Below the pieces are notes generated by a model that made no database searches, was not told where the DNA came from, and worked only from the letters and a program-made list of their open reading frames with translations. Both the position numbers and the translations under genes were made by a program. Source: Actinomadura alba (GTDB lineage: Bacteria; Actinomycetota; Actinomycetes; Streptosporangiales; Streptosporangiaceae). Taken from it: DNA of 64,000 bases. The DNA is taken from the NCBI RefSeq assembly GCF_014323705.1, contig NZ_JABVEC010000041.1:1-64000 (forward strand). The letters run 5' to 3'. Of the stretch, positions 1 through 8,552 are shown one piece after another. Every line of letters starts with the position of its first letter. Within the stretch, counting starts at the first letter, position 1.

Positions 1-801
1 GTCCGGGTGGCGGCGGCCGGCGAGGAAGTCCGCTATCGCGGGCACGAGCAGGTCGGGCGGCACGACGTGCTCTTGGTCCGCCAGGACGATCTGCCGGCCG
101 CCCGGTATGCCGTCCGCGATCCGCCTGCCAGCGTCGATCATCCAAGCGGGGCACGCCCCGCCGTTCACGACGAGGGTGGCCGTCGCCACCCTGCCGACCT
201 GATCGGCGGGTATCGTGCCGCCCCTGCTGATGTCGCCCATGACCTCGGAGTCGTACGCGAGCGTGTGGGCGATCGCCTCCAGCCCCGCCCACCAGGGTTC
301 ACCGCGCATCTGGGCGACCGCCTCCGACGGCACTCCCGTCCATGTCATGAAGAGCGCCGCCGCGTCGCCGCGGCGATCCTGCTCCAGGAGGGTCCGGAGC
401 TGCCGCCCCTGCTCCCGCGCGGCCCGCTCCTGCTCGCCGGCGGGTACGAAGGGCGGGTCGTGCAGCGCGAGCCTGGTGATGGGCAGGCCGTGCGCCGCCG
501 CGTGCAGGGCGAGGCCCGCACCTGACGAATGGCCGTACACCGACACGGTGCCGCCGGCCTCGGTGATGAGCGCACCCAGATCCTCGATCTCGCGCTGCAC
601 CGCGTACGGCGCGGTGTCGCCGCTGTCGCCACGCCCCCGGCGGTCGTAGTTGATGACGGTGAAATGGTGTGCGAGCCGCTCGGAGACCTCGCGCATCTTC
701 GCCCGGTCGCAGGTCGCACCGCCCACGACGACGACCGGACGGCCGGAACCGAACCGCTCGAACGCGATGGGGGTACCGTCCGCCGAGATCACCTTGTTCA
801 T
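1..801 (-). CDS. Alpha/beta hydrolase, C-terminus cut by the window edge
   Basis: The frame opens at ATG 801 and has no stop down to base 1, so at least 267 residues are present and the C-terminus lies outside the window. It has the alpha/beta-hydrolase fold signature: an N-terminal strand followed by VVVVGGATCDRA, then YDRRGRGDSGD, then a nucleophile elbow GHSSGAG with Ser about residue 92. A QEH motif close to the window edge is the likely catalytic histidine. Nothing shows the substrate; such small hydrolases are commonly esterases or lactonases. There is no good ribosome-binding site directly upstream, so the start is the first plausible ATG rather than a proven one. Confidence 0.8.
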   Translation of the reverse strand, partial: MNKVISADGTPIAFERFGSGRPVVVVGGATCDRAKMREVSERLAHHFTVINYDRRGRGDSGDTAPYAVQREIEDLGALITEAGGTVSVYGHSSGAGLALHAAAHGLPITRLALHDPPFVPAGEQERAAREQGRQLRTLLEQDRRGDAAALFMTWTGVPSEAVAQMRGEPWWAGLEAIAHTLAYDSEVMGDISRGGTIPADQVGRVATATLVVNGGACPAWMIDAGRRIADGIPGGRQIVLADQEHVVPPDLLVPAIADFLAGRRHPD

Positions 802-961
802 GACGCCTCTCTCTCCGGTGTACATCCGCGTTCCTCTCCTTTGTCGTACACGGGGTGTCTGCCACTCATCAGTGAGTCGAGGCCGTGAGAGGCGAAGGCG
901 ACATCATCATGCACAGTCCGTGACGCTGAGCCACGACGCCGGCCCCGGCGAAACGGACTGC

Positions 962-1162
962 CTATCGTGCGGTTCGATCTCGCAGGGCTTTGCCGATCAG
1001 GTCGTGGATCAGGAATTCGCCCGGTGAGCGGTTCTCTTTGAGCCGGTCGAGGTCGGCGGGGCCGAACCAGTCATAGGCCGAGTGCTTGGACCACTCCAGT
1101 GCCGGGTGCTCCAAGTCGCCTGCCGGACGGCTGACCGGGCGGTAGCCGAGATGGAGAATGTT
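962..1162 (-). pseudogene. NUDIX hydrolase C-terminal remnant
   Basis: Sixty-six codons ending in TAG at 962-964 read NILHLGYRPVSRPAGD, then EWSKHSAYDWFGPADLDRL and FLIHDLIGKALRDRTAR. This resembles the last third of actinobacterial NUDIX hydrolases (WFGP-(D/E)L, then FxIHD). An in-frame TGA lies immediately upstream (1163-1165) and no Nudix box is present, so it is a decayed end of a gene. Family assignment is from pattern memory. Confidence 0.5.
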
Positions 1163-1256
1163 TCACGACCCGGTGCGGTGGACGTCCGAGACGGGCCGAT
1201 GGCTCCGACGTCTCCGGTGCGAGGCACCGGAGAGGTGCCGACGGAGAGGAGAGATC

Positions 1257-1679
1257 GTGAAATACATGATCATGATGTACGGCTCGCAGCAGGACTACGA
1301 CATGCTGTCCGGGCAGCCCACCGACGGCTCGGCCTGGTCCGCCGAGGACGTCGCGGCGATGCACGGGTTCATGGAGTCGTGGAACACCGAACTGGTGAAG
1401 TCCGGGGAGTTCGTCGACGCTCAGGGCCTGAGCGAACCCGTGCACGCCAGGAGGATCGAGTTGAAGGACGGGGTTCCTGTCGTCACCGACGGGCCGTACC
1501 CCGAGACCCAGGAGGTCCTCGCGGGCTACACGATCGTCGAGTGCGAGAGTTTCGATCGGGCGACCGAGATCGCCGCACGCCTGACGAACACGCCGCACCC
1601 CGAGAACGCGGATCTGGGCCGCGAATGGTACGTGGACGTGCGCCCGATCCTCGACGGCATCGGTGATCTGGAGATCTGA
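1257..1679 (+). CDS. YCII / DGPF-domain protein
   Basis: A 140-residue protein starting at GTG 1257 behind a strong GGAGAGGAG site. It has the YCII-related (DGPF) layout: MKYMIMMYGS-like first strand, a central DGPYPETQEVLAGYTIVE motif and a C-terminal EWYVDVRPI strand. YCII proteins are small ferredoxin-like-fold proteins whose biochemical role is mostly unknown. Nine bases downstream begins an ECF sigma factor. This DGPF-protein/sigma pairing is the established hallmark of the ECF42 group, so the two are almost certainly co-transcribed and functionally linked. What the protein senses cannot be read from sequence. Confidence 0.9.
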   Translation: MKYMIMMYGSQQDYDMLSGQPTDGSAWSAEDVAAMHGFMESWNTELVKSGEFVDAQGLSEPVHARRIELKDGVPVVTDGPYPETQEVLAGYTIVECESFDRATEIAARLTNTPHPENADLGREWYVDVRPILDGIGDLEI

Positions 1680-1687
1680 TCGCCTCC

Positions 1688-2953
1688 GTGCCCGGCACCG
1701 AGATCGAGGGCCTGTTGCGCCGGCTGGCGCCGCAGGTCCTCGGCGCGGTCGTACGACGTTACGGACATTTCTCCACCGCCGAAGACGCGGTGCAAGAGGC
1801 ACTCCTCGCGGCGGCCGTGCAGTGGCCGAGGGACGGAGTTCCGGACAGTCCGCGCGGGTGGCTGATCAAAGTCGCCTCGCGCAGGCTGACCGACCTGCTC
1901 CGCAGCGAGCAGGCCCGCCAACGTCGTGAGGACGCCCTCGCCCAGTGGACGCTGCCCGACGAATGGCTGGTGCCACCCGCCGATGCGGCCGTGGCCGGTG
2001 GCGGGGGCCGCGCCTCGGAGGCCGACGACACGCTCATCCTGCTGTTGATGTGCTGTCACCCGTCACTGTCGCCCGCCTCGCAGATCGCGCTCACCCTGCG
2101 GTCGGTCGGCGGCTTGACCACCGCCGAGATCGCCCGTGCCTTCCTCGTGCCAGAGGCGACCATGACCCGGCGGATCACCCGGGCCAAGCAGCGGATCAAG
2201 GACAGCGGTGTCCCCTTCGGCATGCCGCCCGCCCCGGAGCGCGGCGAACGGCTCAACGCGGTCCTCCACGTGCTCTACCTGATCTTCAACGAGGGCTATG
2301 CCAGTACGTCGGGGCCGAGGCTGCAGCGCGGTGAGCTATCGGCCGAAGCGATCCGGCTGACCCGCATGGTCCACCGGCAACTGCCGGGCGATGGGGAGGT
2401 GACGGGACTACTCGCCCTCATGTTGCTCACCGACGCGCGCCGGCCCGCGCGTACCGGACCGGACGGCGAGCTGATACCGATGGCCGAGCAGGACCGCGGC
2501 CTCTGGAACGCAGACTTCATCGCCGAGGGCGTGGCCCTCATCAGCGAGGCGCTTCCGCAGGGCGCGGTCGGGCCGTACCAACTGCAGGCCGCGATCGCCG
2601 CGGTGCACGACGAGGCGCCGAGCGCCGAGGCGACCGACTGGCCACAGATCATGGCACTGTACGAGCTTCTGCTGCGCATCTCCGACAACCCCGTCGTAGC
2701 GCTGAACCACACCGTCGCGGTGGCCATGGCGCACGGCCCTCGGGCGGGGCTCGGCCGGCTCGAGAAGCTCGAGGACGACGAGCGGATCGCCGGGGACCAC
2801 CGCCTGCACGCGGTCCGCGCGCACCTTCTGGAGATGGCCGGTGATCGGCCGGCGGCGCGCGACGCCTACCGGGCGGCGGCCCGGCGTACGACCAGCCTCC
2901 CGCAACAGCGCTACCTGCACGCCAGAGCCGCTCGCCTGGCAGCCGACGAGTGA
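1688..2953 (+). CDS. ECF sigma factor, ECF42 (DGPF-associated) type
   Basis: A 421-residue sigma-70-family regulator starting at GTG 1688. Region 2 is at residues 12-85 (RRYGHFSTAEDAVQEALL, then SPRGWLIKVASRRLTD). Region 4 is around 130-175 (TAEIARAFLVPEATMTRRI). A long alpha-helical, TPR-like C-terminal extension follows (LYELLLRI-SDNPVVALNHTVA, then AYRAAARRT-near the end). That extension plus the upstream YCII gene matches ECF42 sigma factors, which lack a classical anti-sigma factor; the extension is thought to control activity. No anti-sigma gene adjoins it. It probably directs transcription of its own operon. Confidence 0.9.
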   Translation: MPGTEIEGLLRRLAPQVLGAVVRRYGHFSTAEDAVQEALLAAAVQWPRDGVPDSPRGWLIKVASRRLTDLLRSEQARQRREDALAQWTLPDEWLVPPADAAVAGGGGRASEADDTLILLLMCCHPSLSPASQIALTLRSVGGLTTAEIARAFLVPEATMTRRITRAKQRIKDSGVPFGMPPAPERGERLNAVLHVLYLIFNEGYASTSGPRLQRGELSAEAIRLTRMVHRQLPGDGEVTGLLALMLLTDARRPARTGPDGELIPMAEQDRGLWNADFIAEGVALISEALPQGAVGPYQLQAAIAAVHDEAPSAEATDWPQIMALYELLLRISDNPVVALNHTVAVAMAHGPRAGLGRLEKLEDDERIAGDHRLHAVRAHLLEMAGDRPAARDAYRAAARRTTSLPQQRYLHARAARLAADE

Positions 2954-3040
2954 GGCGTTCGCCGTCGCGGGAGGCCGCTCGAAGTCCCCTGAGGCGTGCG
3001 GCGCCGAGGCCGCAGTGGGAGGTCGGTCACGCCGGGCGGG

Positions 3041-3880
3041 TCATTCGAAAGCGGAGACGTTGCGCCTGGCCCACTCGGCGAAAGTGCGCGGGCTCCGGCC
3101 GAGAATCTGCTCGACGACCGGGCTCACCCGCTGTTCGGCCTCCGACGGCGCGCCCAGGATGTCGAGAGTGCCGTCGATGACCGGCCCGGGCATGAACCGC
3201 ATCATGTGCGCTCGGGCCTCCTCGCGGCTCTGCTCGACGAACCGCACAGGTGTCCCCAGCGCGTCCCCGATCGCCTGGGCCCGCTCGCGCGGAGAGATCG
3301 CCGACGGCCCGGTGAGCTCGTAGGTACGGCCGGCATGAGCCCCGTCACGCAACACCACGGCCGCGACCTCGCCGATATCGGATGGGTCGATGTCCGGCAG
3401 CGCGACGTCGCCGAACGGCGCTGAAACGGTCCGCTGCGAGCGGACCGCCTCAGCCCACAGGAAGGCGTTGGAGTGGAAGCCTCCCGGCCGCAGGATCGTC
3501 CAGGCCGGACCGGACTGCCGGAGTGCGTCCTCGAACGCCCTGAGGCGGGAATGGGAAGGGTTCTCCGGCCGCCCTCCGGCACCCTGGGAGGACAGCAGGA
3601 CGACCCGCCCGACCCCGGCGGTCCTCGCGAGATCGAGGATGTCGTGCGGCTTCAGGTCCTCACCGGCACCGGCGACGAGCAGGAACAGCGCGTCCGCTCC
3701 GTCGAGGACCGGCCGAAGGGTTTCCGGTTCGGCCAGGTCGGCTCGCCGGAACCGTACGCCCTCGGGGCCGTCGGCCGCCGAAGGCCGTCGCGAGACAGCT
3801 GTCACCTGCTCGCCGGCCGCGGCGAGGGCCCGGACGAGTGGCCGCCCGACGTTCCCGGTCGCTCCCGTAACTACGATCAT
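3041..3880 (-). CDS. NmrA-like NAD(P)-binding protein
   Basis: A 279-residue atypical short-chain dehydrogenase of the NmrA/SDR_a5 type. The dinucleotide site is at the extreme N-terminus (MIVVTGATGNVGRPLVRAL), followed by VSRRP, which suggests NADP preference. LLSSQGAGG and WTILRPGGFHSNAF are typical NmrA segments. I place the start at ATG 3880 because AGAGGAG lies 6 bases upstream. A start 39 bases earlier (3919) is in frame but lacks such a site. The gene is divergent from an HxlR regulator 124 bases away. That arrangement is common for quinone-reductase-like NmrA proteins under redox-responsive HxlR control, so regulation by 4005-4412 is likely. Confidence 0.88.
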   Translation of the reverse strand: MIVVTGATGNVGRPLVRALAAAGEQVTAVSRRPSAADGPEGVRFRRADLAEPETLRPVLDGADALFLLVAGAGEDLKPHDILDLARTAGVGRVVLLSSQGAGGRPENPSHSRLRAFEDALRQSGPAWTILRPGGFHSNAFLWAEAVRSQRTVSAPFGDVALPDIDPSDIGEVAAVVLRDGAHAGRTYELTGPSAISPRERAQAIGDALGTPVRFVEQSREEARAHMMRFMPGPVIDGTLDILGAPSEAEQRVSPVVEQILGRSPRTFAEWARRNVSAFE

Positions 3881-3963
3881 GAACTGCTCCTCTTCTGGGT
3901 ATCCACTGTGGTCGCTCACGCCGACGGCGCCGCGACTCGTCGACGCTAACAGCCTGCGTATAG

Positions 3964-3973
3964 TAGGTACCTA
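3964..3973. promoter_or_regulatory. Perfect 10-bp palindrome, candidate HxlR operator
   Basis: TAGGTACCTA lies in the short AT-richer gap between the divergent NmrA and HxlR genes. The flanks contain TATAGTAG and GACTATC, which resemble promoter -10 elements. HxlR regulators commonly bind such sites between themselves and a divergent target. Confidence 0.5.
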
Positions 3974-4004
3974 GAAGAAAGTGACTATCTCGTAGGGGAT
4001 CCGC

Positions 4005-4412
4005 ATGAGCGGCAACACGACCCGGCCGGCCCGCATGCCGGTCGACTCCGAGCAGGCCTGCCCGATCGCCCCGGTGGTCGACATCGTCTTCAGCCGCTGG
4101 ACCACGCCGATCCTCTGGACGCTCAACGAGTACGGCCGGCAGCGTTTCGTCGAGCTTCAACGACGCATCTCCACGATCACACCCAAAGTGCTGACCCAGC
4201 GTCTTCGACAGCTGGAACGCGACGGCCTGGTCATGCGCGCTTACCACGCCGAGATCCCACCGCGGGTGGAGTACGAGATCAGCGAGCTCGGGCGCAGCCT
4301 GGCGCCTCTGTTCGCGACGCTCGCGACGTGGTCCGCCGTCAACCTCGACAAGGTCGAGCAGTCGCGACTGGACTACGACGCCGCCGACCGGCCCCCGGGC
4401 CGCCGGTCCTGA
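4005..4412 (+). CDS. HxlR-family transcriptional regulator
   Basis: A 135-residue winged-helix regulator. The HxlR signature is clear: a single N-terminal cysteine in CPIAPVVDIVFSRWT at residue 24, IFSRWTTPILWTLN, FVELQRRISTITPKVLTQRL (recognition helix) and VEYEISELGRSL (wing). In this family the N-terminal cysteine often senses thiol stress or electrophiles. The divergent NmrA oxidoreductase gene is the natural target, with a palindrome between them. The C-terminus ends in a proline/arginine tail. Confidence 0.92.
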   Translation: MSGNTTRPARMPVDSEQACPIAPVVDIVFSRWTTPILWTLNEYGRQRFVELQRRISTITPKVLTQRLRQLERDGLVMRAYHAEIPPRVEYEISELGRSLAPLFATLATWSAVNLDKVEQSRLDYDAADRPPGRRS

Positions 4413-4440
4413 TCCCGGTCCGGGCCGCCCGCCGGGCGGG

Positions 4441-4520
4441 CTGGAGACCAAGACCGTACGACCCTCGGCGGCCAGCCGGCGGAACAGGCCGCGTACCCAC
4501 AGCACGCCTTCGGGTCGGAC
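4441..4520 (-). pseudogene. ABC transporter ATPase scrap
   Basis: About 27 antisense codons read RPEGVLWVRGLFRRLAAEG then RTVLVSS. This is the stretch just after the Walker B/D-loop of ABC ATPases (normally DPEGxxWVR...GRTVxVSSH). No other part of the ATPase remains. It indicates a deleted exporter gene at this spot. Confidence 0.5.
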
Positions 4521-4549
4521 CGTCGGCCACATCTCGCGGCGACGCCTGT

Positions 4550-4575
4550 GGCCCGTGGGCGTACGCCCACGGGCC
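4550..4575. terminator. 26-bp perfect palindrome, likely terminator
   Basis: The arms GGCCCGTGGGC and GCCCACGGGCC flank a GTAC centre and form an 11-bp G/C stem with a tetraloop. It lies after the HxlR gene and its scrap, and 37 bases before the kinase start. It fits a U-tract-less actinobacterial terminator insulating the kinase operon. An operator role cannot be excluded. Confidence 0.6.
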
Positions 4576-4600
4576 GATGCCCCGGCCGGGATCGGGTGTT

Positions 4601-4606
4601 TACGAT
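4601..4606 (+). promoter_or_regulatory. -10 element TACGAT for a leaderless kinase transcript
   Basis: TACGAT fits the actinobacterial TANNNT -10 consensus. The GTG chosen as kinase start begins 7 bases after it, the distance expected for the transcription start, so the mRNA is probably leaderless. No Shine-Dalgarno sequence precedes the GTG. Confidence 0.5.
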
Positions 4607-4612
4607 CGGTGG

Positions 4613-5785
4613 GTGCCCGCCACGTCATGTCCCCCAACGCTCCCGCTGCTGAAGCGCGTGCTCCCGGTTGCGTGGTCGGCTCTGGCATGGTGCGGGGCCA
4701 TCGCGTTCCCTTTTGTTCTGTTCGTCATGTTGAAGAATGGTTCGCAGGACCCGGCCGGCTTGCGGCTGCTTCTCCCTGCGATCACTACGGTGCTGCCCAC
4801 GGGTCTCCTGCGGCGGAGACCACTGCCGGCCTTGGCGCTGATGCTCGCCGGTTCGTTCGCCGCGACGACGACGGTCCATTCGTGGGAGGTCGGGTATCTG
4901 CAGGTTCTGGCGAACGACGTCGCCGTCGGCTTCATCGTGGCCACCCGGCCGCGCCGGATCTGGATCGTCGCCGCCGTCATGGCGCTCAGCGTGCAGATCG
5001 GCTCCGCCACCTACTACACGTCCGGGTCGGATTTCTTCGGCAGAACCGTCGCGTTCCTCGTCATGGCGATCATCACCGCCTGGATGATCGGTCATTCGAT
5101 CCGCGAGCGCCGCGAGCACTCCGCGGCCCTGCGTTCGCAGGCCGCGGCTCAGGCCGTCACCGCCGAACGGCTCAGGATCGCCCGCGAACTGCACGACATC
5201 ATCGCGCACAGCGTGGGCATCATCGCCATCCAGGCCGGAGTGGGCAGCCGGGTCATGGACACCCAGCCGGCCGAAGCCCGCAACGCGCTCACCGCCATCG
5301 AGGCCACCAGCAGGGAGACGCTCGCCGGGCTGCGCCGTACGGTGGGAGCACTACGCCGGACCGAACCCGGTCCGGGGCCGGGCTCCGCGCCTCTCGACCC
5401 GGCACCGGGGCTCGCCGACGTCGACCGGCTCGTCGCATCGACGATGGACGCCGGTGTTCGTGTCGAGGTGCGATGGCGGGGCAAGCGGCGCCCGCTTCCC
5501 GATGACATCGACCTGGCCGCGTTCCGGATCATCCAGGAGGCGGTCACCAACGTCGTACGCCACGCGGGCACCCCCGACTGCCGCGTGACCATCGACCATG
5601 GGGACACGGAGCTGCTCATCGAGATCGACGACGACGGCCAGGGCGGCGGCTCGGTCACCGGATACGGCATCGTCGGCATGCGGGAGCGGGCCGGCCTGCT
5701 GGGCGGCCGGTTCAGCGCCGGGCCGCGTCCCGAAGGCGGCTTTCGGGTGGCGGCTCGGCTGCCGTTGCCATCGGAGCGCCGATGA
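4613..5785 (+). CDS. Two-component sensor histidine kinase (NarL/DesK type)
   Basis: A 390-residue kinase. The N-terminal half has about five hydrophobic segments (residues 10-165) and no sizeable extracellular domain, typical of membrane-embedded sensors. The HisKA_3 dimerisation helix LRIARELHDIIAHSVG carries the phospho-accepting His about residue 194. The HATPase_c domain follows (FRIIQEAVTNVVRHAG, then GYGIVGMRERAGLLGG). GTG 4613 was chosen because it follows a palindrome and sits at the expected leaderless distance from TACGAT; an upstream ATG at 4577 is in frame but overlaps the palindrome edge. The stop overlaps the response-regulator start by 4 bases, so the two are coupled. The signal is unknown. 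Confidence 0.88.
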   Translation: MPATSCPPTLPLLKRVLPVAWSALAWCGAIAFPFVLFVMLKNGSQDPAGLRLLLPAITTVLPTGLLRRRPLPALALMLAGSFAATTTVHSWEVGYLQVLANDVAVGFIVATRPRRIWIVAAVMALSVQIGSATYYTSGSDFFGRTVAFLVMAIITAWMIGHSIRERREHSAALRSQAAAQAVTAERLRIARELHDIIAHSVGIIAIQAGVGSRVMDTQPAEARNALTAIEATSRETLAGLRRTVGALRRTEPGPGPGSAPLDPAPGLADVDRLVASTMDAGVRVEVRWRGKRRPLPDDIDLAAFRIIQEAVTNVVRHAGTPDCRVTIDHGDTELLIEIDDDGQGGGSVTGYGIVGMRERAGLLGGRFSAGPRPEGGFRVAARLPLPSERR

Positions 5786-6447
5786 CGGTCCGCGTCCTGC
5801 TCACCGACGACCAGCCGCTGGTGCGCGCCGGACTGCGCGTGCTCATGGCCGACGCCCCCGATCTCGAGGTGGTGGGCGAGGCCGGCACGGGAGCCGAGGC
5901 GGTCCGCCTGGTGAAGGACGCCCGTCCCGACGTGGTGGTGATGGACCTCCGCATGCCCGGCATGGACGGTATCGAAGCCACCCGGATCATCACGGGCTCA
6001 GGCGCGGCACGCGTCCTCGTCCTCACCACGTTCGACGATGACGACCACGTCTACTCCTCCCTTCGGGCGGGCGCCAGCGGTTTCCTGGTCAAGGACATGG
6101 CGCTGGAGGACATCCTGGCGGCGATCCGCGTGGTGGCGGCCGGAGACGCCCTGATCGCACCGAGTGTCACCCGCCGCCTGATCGAAGAGTTCGCCGCCCG
6201 TCCCCGGCCCGCCTCCGCGCGACGCATGCCCGACGGCATCACCGCACGGGAATGCGAGGTGCTGACCCTCGTCGGACGCGGCATGTCCAACGCCGAGATC
6301 GCCGCCCACCTCTTCATCAGCCCCGCCACCGTCAAGGCGCACGTGGCGCGGCTGTTCACCAAGCTGGGCGCCCGCGACCGGGTCCACCTCGTCATCATGG
6401 CCTACGAGACGGGGCTGGTATCGCCGCCCCGACGACCGTGCACTTAG
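5782..6447 (+). CDS. NarL/LuxR-type response regulator
   Basis: A 221-residue response regulator. The receiver domain (about 3-120) has the acidic pair at TDDQPLVRAG and the phosphorylation site Asp55 in DVVVMDLRMPGMDG. The conserved Thr is in VLVLTTFDDDDHVY and the Lys in GFLVKDMALEDI. A LuxR-type helix-turn-helix follows (LTLVGRGMSNAEIAAHLFIS, ATVKAHVARLFTKLG). It overlaps the kinase gene by an ATGA junction. The downstream ABC exporter is on the opposite strand with a gene scrap between, so it is not in this operon but could be a target. Confidence 0.95.
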   Translation: MTVRVLLTDDQPLVRAGLRVLMADAPDLEVVGEAGTGAEAVRLVKDARPDVVVMDLRMPGMDGIEATRIITGSGAARVLVLTTFDDDDHVYSSLRAGASGFLVKDMALEDILAAIRVVAAGDALIAPSVTRRLIEEFAARPRPASARRMPDGITARECEVLTLVGRGMSNAEIAAHLFISPATVKAHVARLFTKLGARDRVHLVIMAYETGLVSPPRRPCT

Positions 6448-6668
6448 CGGCGCAGGGCGGTCTCCCGCTCCATATGTGACAGCTTCTCGGGATTGCGCAC
6501 GGCGTAGAGCCCGGTGATGAGGCCGTCGTCGATGCGCACCGCCATGACGGTGTCGATCTCGCCGTTGAGCCGCATGATCAGCGCCGGGTAGCCATTGACC
6601 GGTGCCGGCTGCAGCGACGCCGCGACGTGGAGCCGTGCTGGGGTGATGCACGCGGTGGCGGCCAGCCC
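6444..6668 (-). pseudogene. SigJ-like sigma factor C-terminal remnant
   Basis: This frame directly follows the permease stop and ends in TAA at 6444-6446. It reads PAPVNGYPALIMRLNGEI then VMAVRIDDGLITGLYAVRN and PEKLSHMERETALR. That is the end of the SnoaL-like tail of SigJ/ECF41-type sigma factors (VNGxPA, then VRNPEKL). The intact family member at 41958-42896 ends with the same VRNPEKL motif. No sigma domains remain, so this is a 3' scrap. Confidence 0.65.
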
Positions 6669-7517
6669 TTACCCGACCCGCTGCAGGGCCTTCTCGCGGC
6701 GCTCCGCCACGCTCGAACCCGACTCCCGCCGCGCCATCCGGCGCAGGACGATCGGCGCCACGGCCAGGCCGAGTACGGCCCAGGCCCCCAGCACCCCGGC
6801 GGTCTCCAGGTGCCGCCAGGATTCGCCTATCTCGACGCCCACCGCGGCGTCCGGGAGCAGGGCCGAACGCATGCCCAGGCCGAGCCAGTAGATCGGGGAC
6901 ACCTGCGCGACCCATTGCAGCCACTCCGGCATCGAGGTGATCGGGTAGAAGATGCCGGAGATCGCGATCATGCCCAGGATGGGCAGCTGGATCAGCCCTT
7001 GGCTGCGCGCGCTGGGGAACACCGATCCCAGCACAGCGCCGATGGGCAGGGTCGCCACCATGCCCAGTACCAGCACCCAGGCCAGGGTCAGCCAGGCACC
7101 CGGGCTGCCGGCCACCAGGCCGTCGACGATGAACAGTCCGGGGATCAGCAGGATCGCGAGGTCGGCGAGCAGGCCGCCGGCCACCGAGACGACCTTGCCG
7201 ACGAGATATCCCCGCATCCCGTTCGGCGTCGCCTTGGCGCGCAGCAGGGTCCCGTCCTCACGTTCGGCGGTGAGCTGCTGGCTCATGCTCACCATGCCGA
7301 GGGCGGCGTTCATCCCCAGAATGCTCGGCAGGGCCAGGGTGCCGAGCAGGAGTCCGCTGGAACCGAACCCCGTGTCTCGCATGAAGTACATGACGATCAG
7401 CATCAGTACCGGCCAGAGCAGGTGGGACAGCAGATCCGCGCCGTTGGTGAACGACTGCCGCAATTCGATCAGGCCGCGAGCCCACCCCGCCCGTATCGCC
7501 GTGGTCGTCGGGTTCAT
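6669..7517 (-). CDS. ABC-2 type transporter permease
   Basis: A 282-residue membrane protein with six hydrophobic segments in the ABC-2 arrangement: one early segment (LLSHLLWPVLMLIVMYFM), a central cluster including LADLAILLIPGLFI and LTLAWVLVLGMVATLPIG, and a final AVLGLAVAPIVL. A soluble loop contains QQLTAEREDGTLLRAKATP, the usual coupling segment of this family. Its ATG (7515-7517) overlaps the stop of the upstream ATPase gene by 4 bases, so they form one transporter operon. The substrate is unknown; ABC-2 systems usually export drugs or lipids. The C-terminus runs straight into the sigma-factor scrap. Confidence 0.92.
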   Translation of the reverse strand: MNPTTTAIRAGWARGLIELRQSFTNGADLLSHLLWPVLMLIVMYFMRDTGFGSSGLLLGTLALPSILGMNAALGMVSMSQQLTAEREDGTLLRAKATPNGMRGYLVGKVVSVAGGLLADLAILLIPGLFIVDGLVAGSPGAWLTLAWVLVLGMVATLPIGAVLGSVFPSARSQGLIQLPILGMIAISGIFYPITSMPEWLQWVAQVSPIYWLGLGMRSALLPDAAVGVEIGESWRHLETAGVLGAWAVLGLAVAPIVLRRMARRESGSSVAERREKALQRVG

Positions 7518-8428
7518 CGGGCCGTCTCCTTCGACTCGCGCGCTGCGGCTTCGCCCTGGCGTACCAATGCCATGTAGGTGTCCTCCAGCGACGCCCGGCG
7601 GACCTCGAGTTCGCTGATCCCCTTGCCGTACCGGCTGAACAGCCCGCGTACGAATTCAGTGGATTCGGTGGTCGATGTCACGAAGTGCTGCCCGTCGTGC
7701 GTCCAGCGCACCTCGTCCTCGCCCGCGATCCGCCGAGCCAGTTCGTCCGCCGAGCCGTCCGCGATGATCAGGCCGCCGGTCAGGATCATGATGCGGTCGG
7801 CGAGCTTGCCGGCTTCGTCCAGGTCATGCGTGGTGAGCAGGATCGTGGTCTCGTGGTCGTCGGCGAGACGGTGGACGAGGTCGTGGAACTCATGCCGAGC
7901 CTTCGGGTCGAAGCCGGCGGTGGGCTCGTCCAGGAACAGCAGCTCGGGGCGGCCCACGATGCCGATCGCCACGTCCAGCCTGCGTCGCTGCCCTCCGGAC
8001 AATGTCTTGATCTTCTTGCCCGCGTGCTCGGTCAGGCCGACCGCCTGAATGAGTTCGTCGGCGTCCCACGGCCGCTGGATCATGTCGCTGGAGTACGAGG
8101 CGTAGTAAGTGCCGAGGTGGGCGAGCAGTTCACGTACCCGCCACTTGCCGTGATCGCGCCAGGACTGCAGGACGACCCCCAGCCGCGCCCGCCACCGCTC
8201 GTCGCCGTGCGCCGGATCCGAGCCGAGCACCTGCACCCGGCCCGCCGACCGCATCCGGAAACCCTCGAGGATCTCGATCGTGGTGGTCTTACCCGCCCCG
8301 TTCGGGCCGAGCAGGGCCAGCACCTCCCCGTGGCGCGCTTGGAACGTCACATCGTTCAGGACGTCGGTCGTGCCATAGCGCATGCGCAGGCCGTCGACAT
8401 CGAGTACGACTTCCTTGCTCATGGTCAC
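7514..8428 (-). CDS. ABC transporter ATP-binding protein
   Basis: A 304-residue ATPase. Walker A is GPNGAGKTTTIEIL, the signature is LSGGQRRRLDVAIG, Walker B is LLFLDEPTAGFDP and the H-loop is TTHDLDEA. A roughly 80-residue C-terminal extension follows, as in DrrA-like exporters. GTG 8428 has GAGG 8 bases upstream; ATG 8422, two codons in, is an alternative. It powers the adjacent permease. The gene diverges from a MarR-type regulator across a 234-base AT-richer region with repeated GCAATG motifs, so it is probably repressed by that regulator. Confidence 0.93.
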   Translation of the reverse strand: MTMSKEVVLDVDGLRMRYGTTDVLNDVTFQARHGEVLALLGPNGAGKTTTIEILEGFRMRSAGRVQVLGSDPAHGDERWRARLGVVLQSWRDHGKWRVRELLAHLGTYYASYSSDMIQRPWDADELIQAVGLTEHAGKKIKTLSGGQRRRLDVAIGIVGRPELLFLDEPTAGFDPKARHEFHDLVHRLADDHETTILLTTHDLDEAGKLADRIMILTGGLIIADGSADELARRIAGEDEVRWTHDGQHFVTSTTESTEFVRGLFSRYGKGISELEVRRASLEDTYMALVRQGEAAARESKETAR

Positions 8429-8552
8429 GTTCTCACCCTCGTCATGGTCCGCGCCTCGTGTTCAACAATCACGAAAGCTACGTTGCGTTTCACATGTGGT
8501 CAACAGAAATGCGCGGAATCAATCGCATCGCACCGGGCTTTTATCGCGAAAA

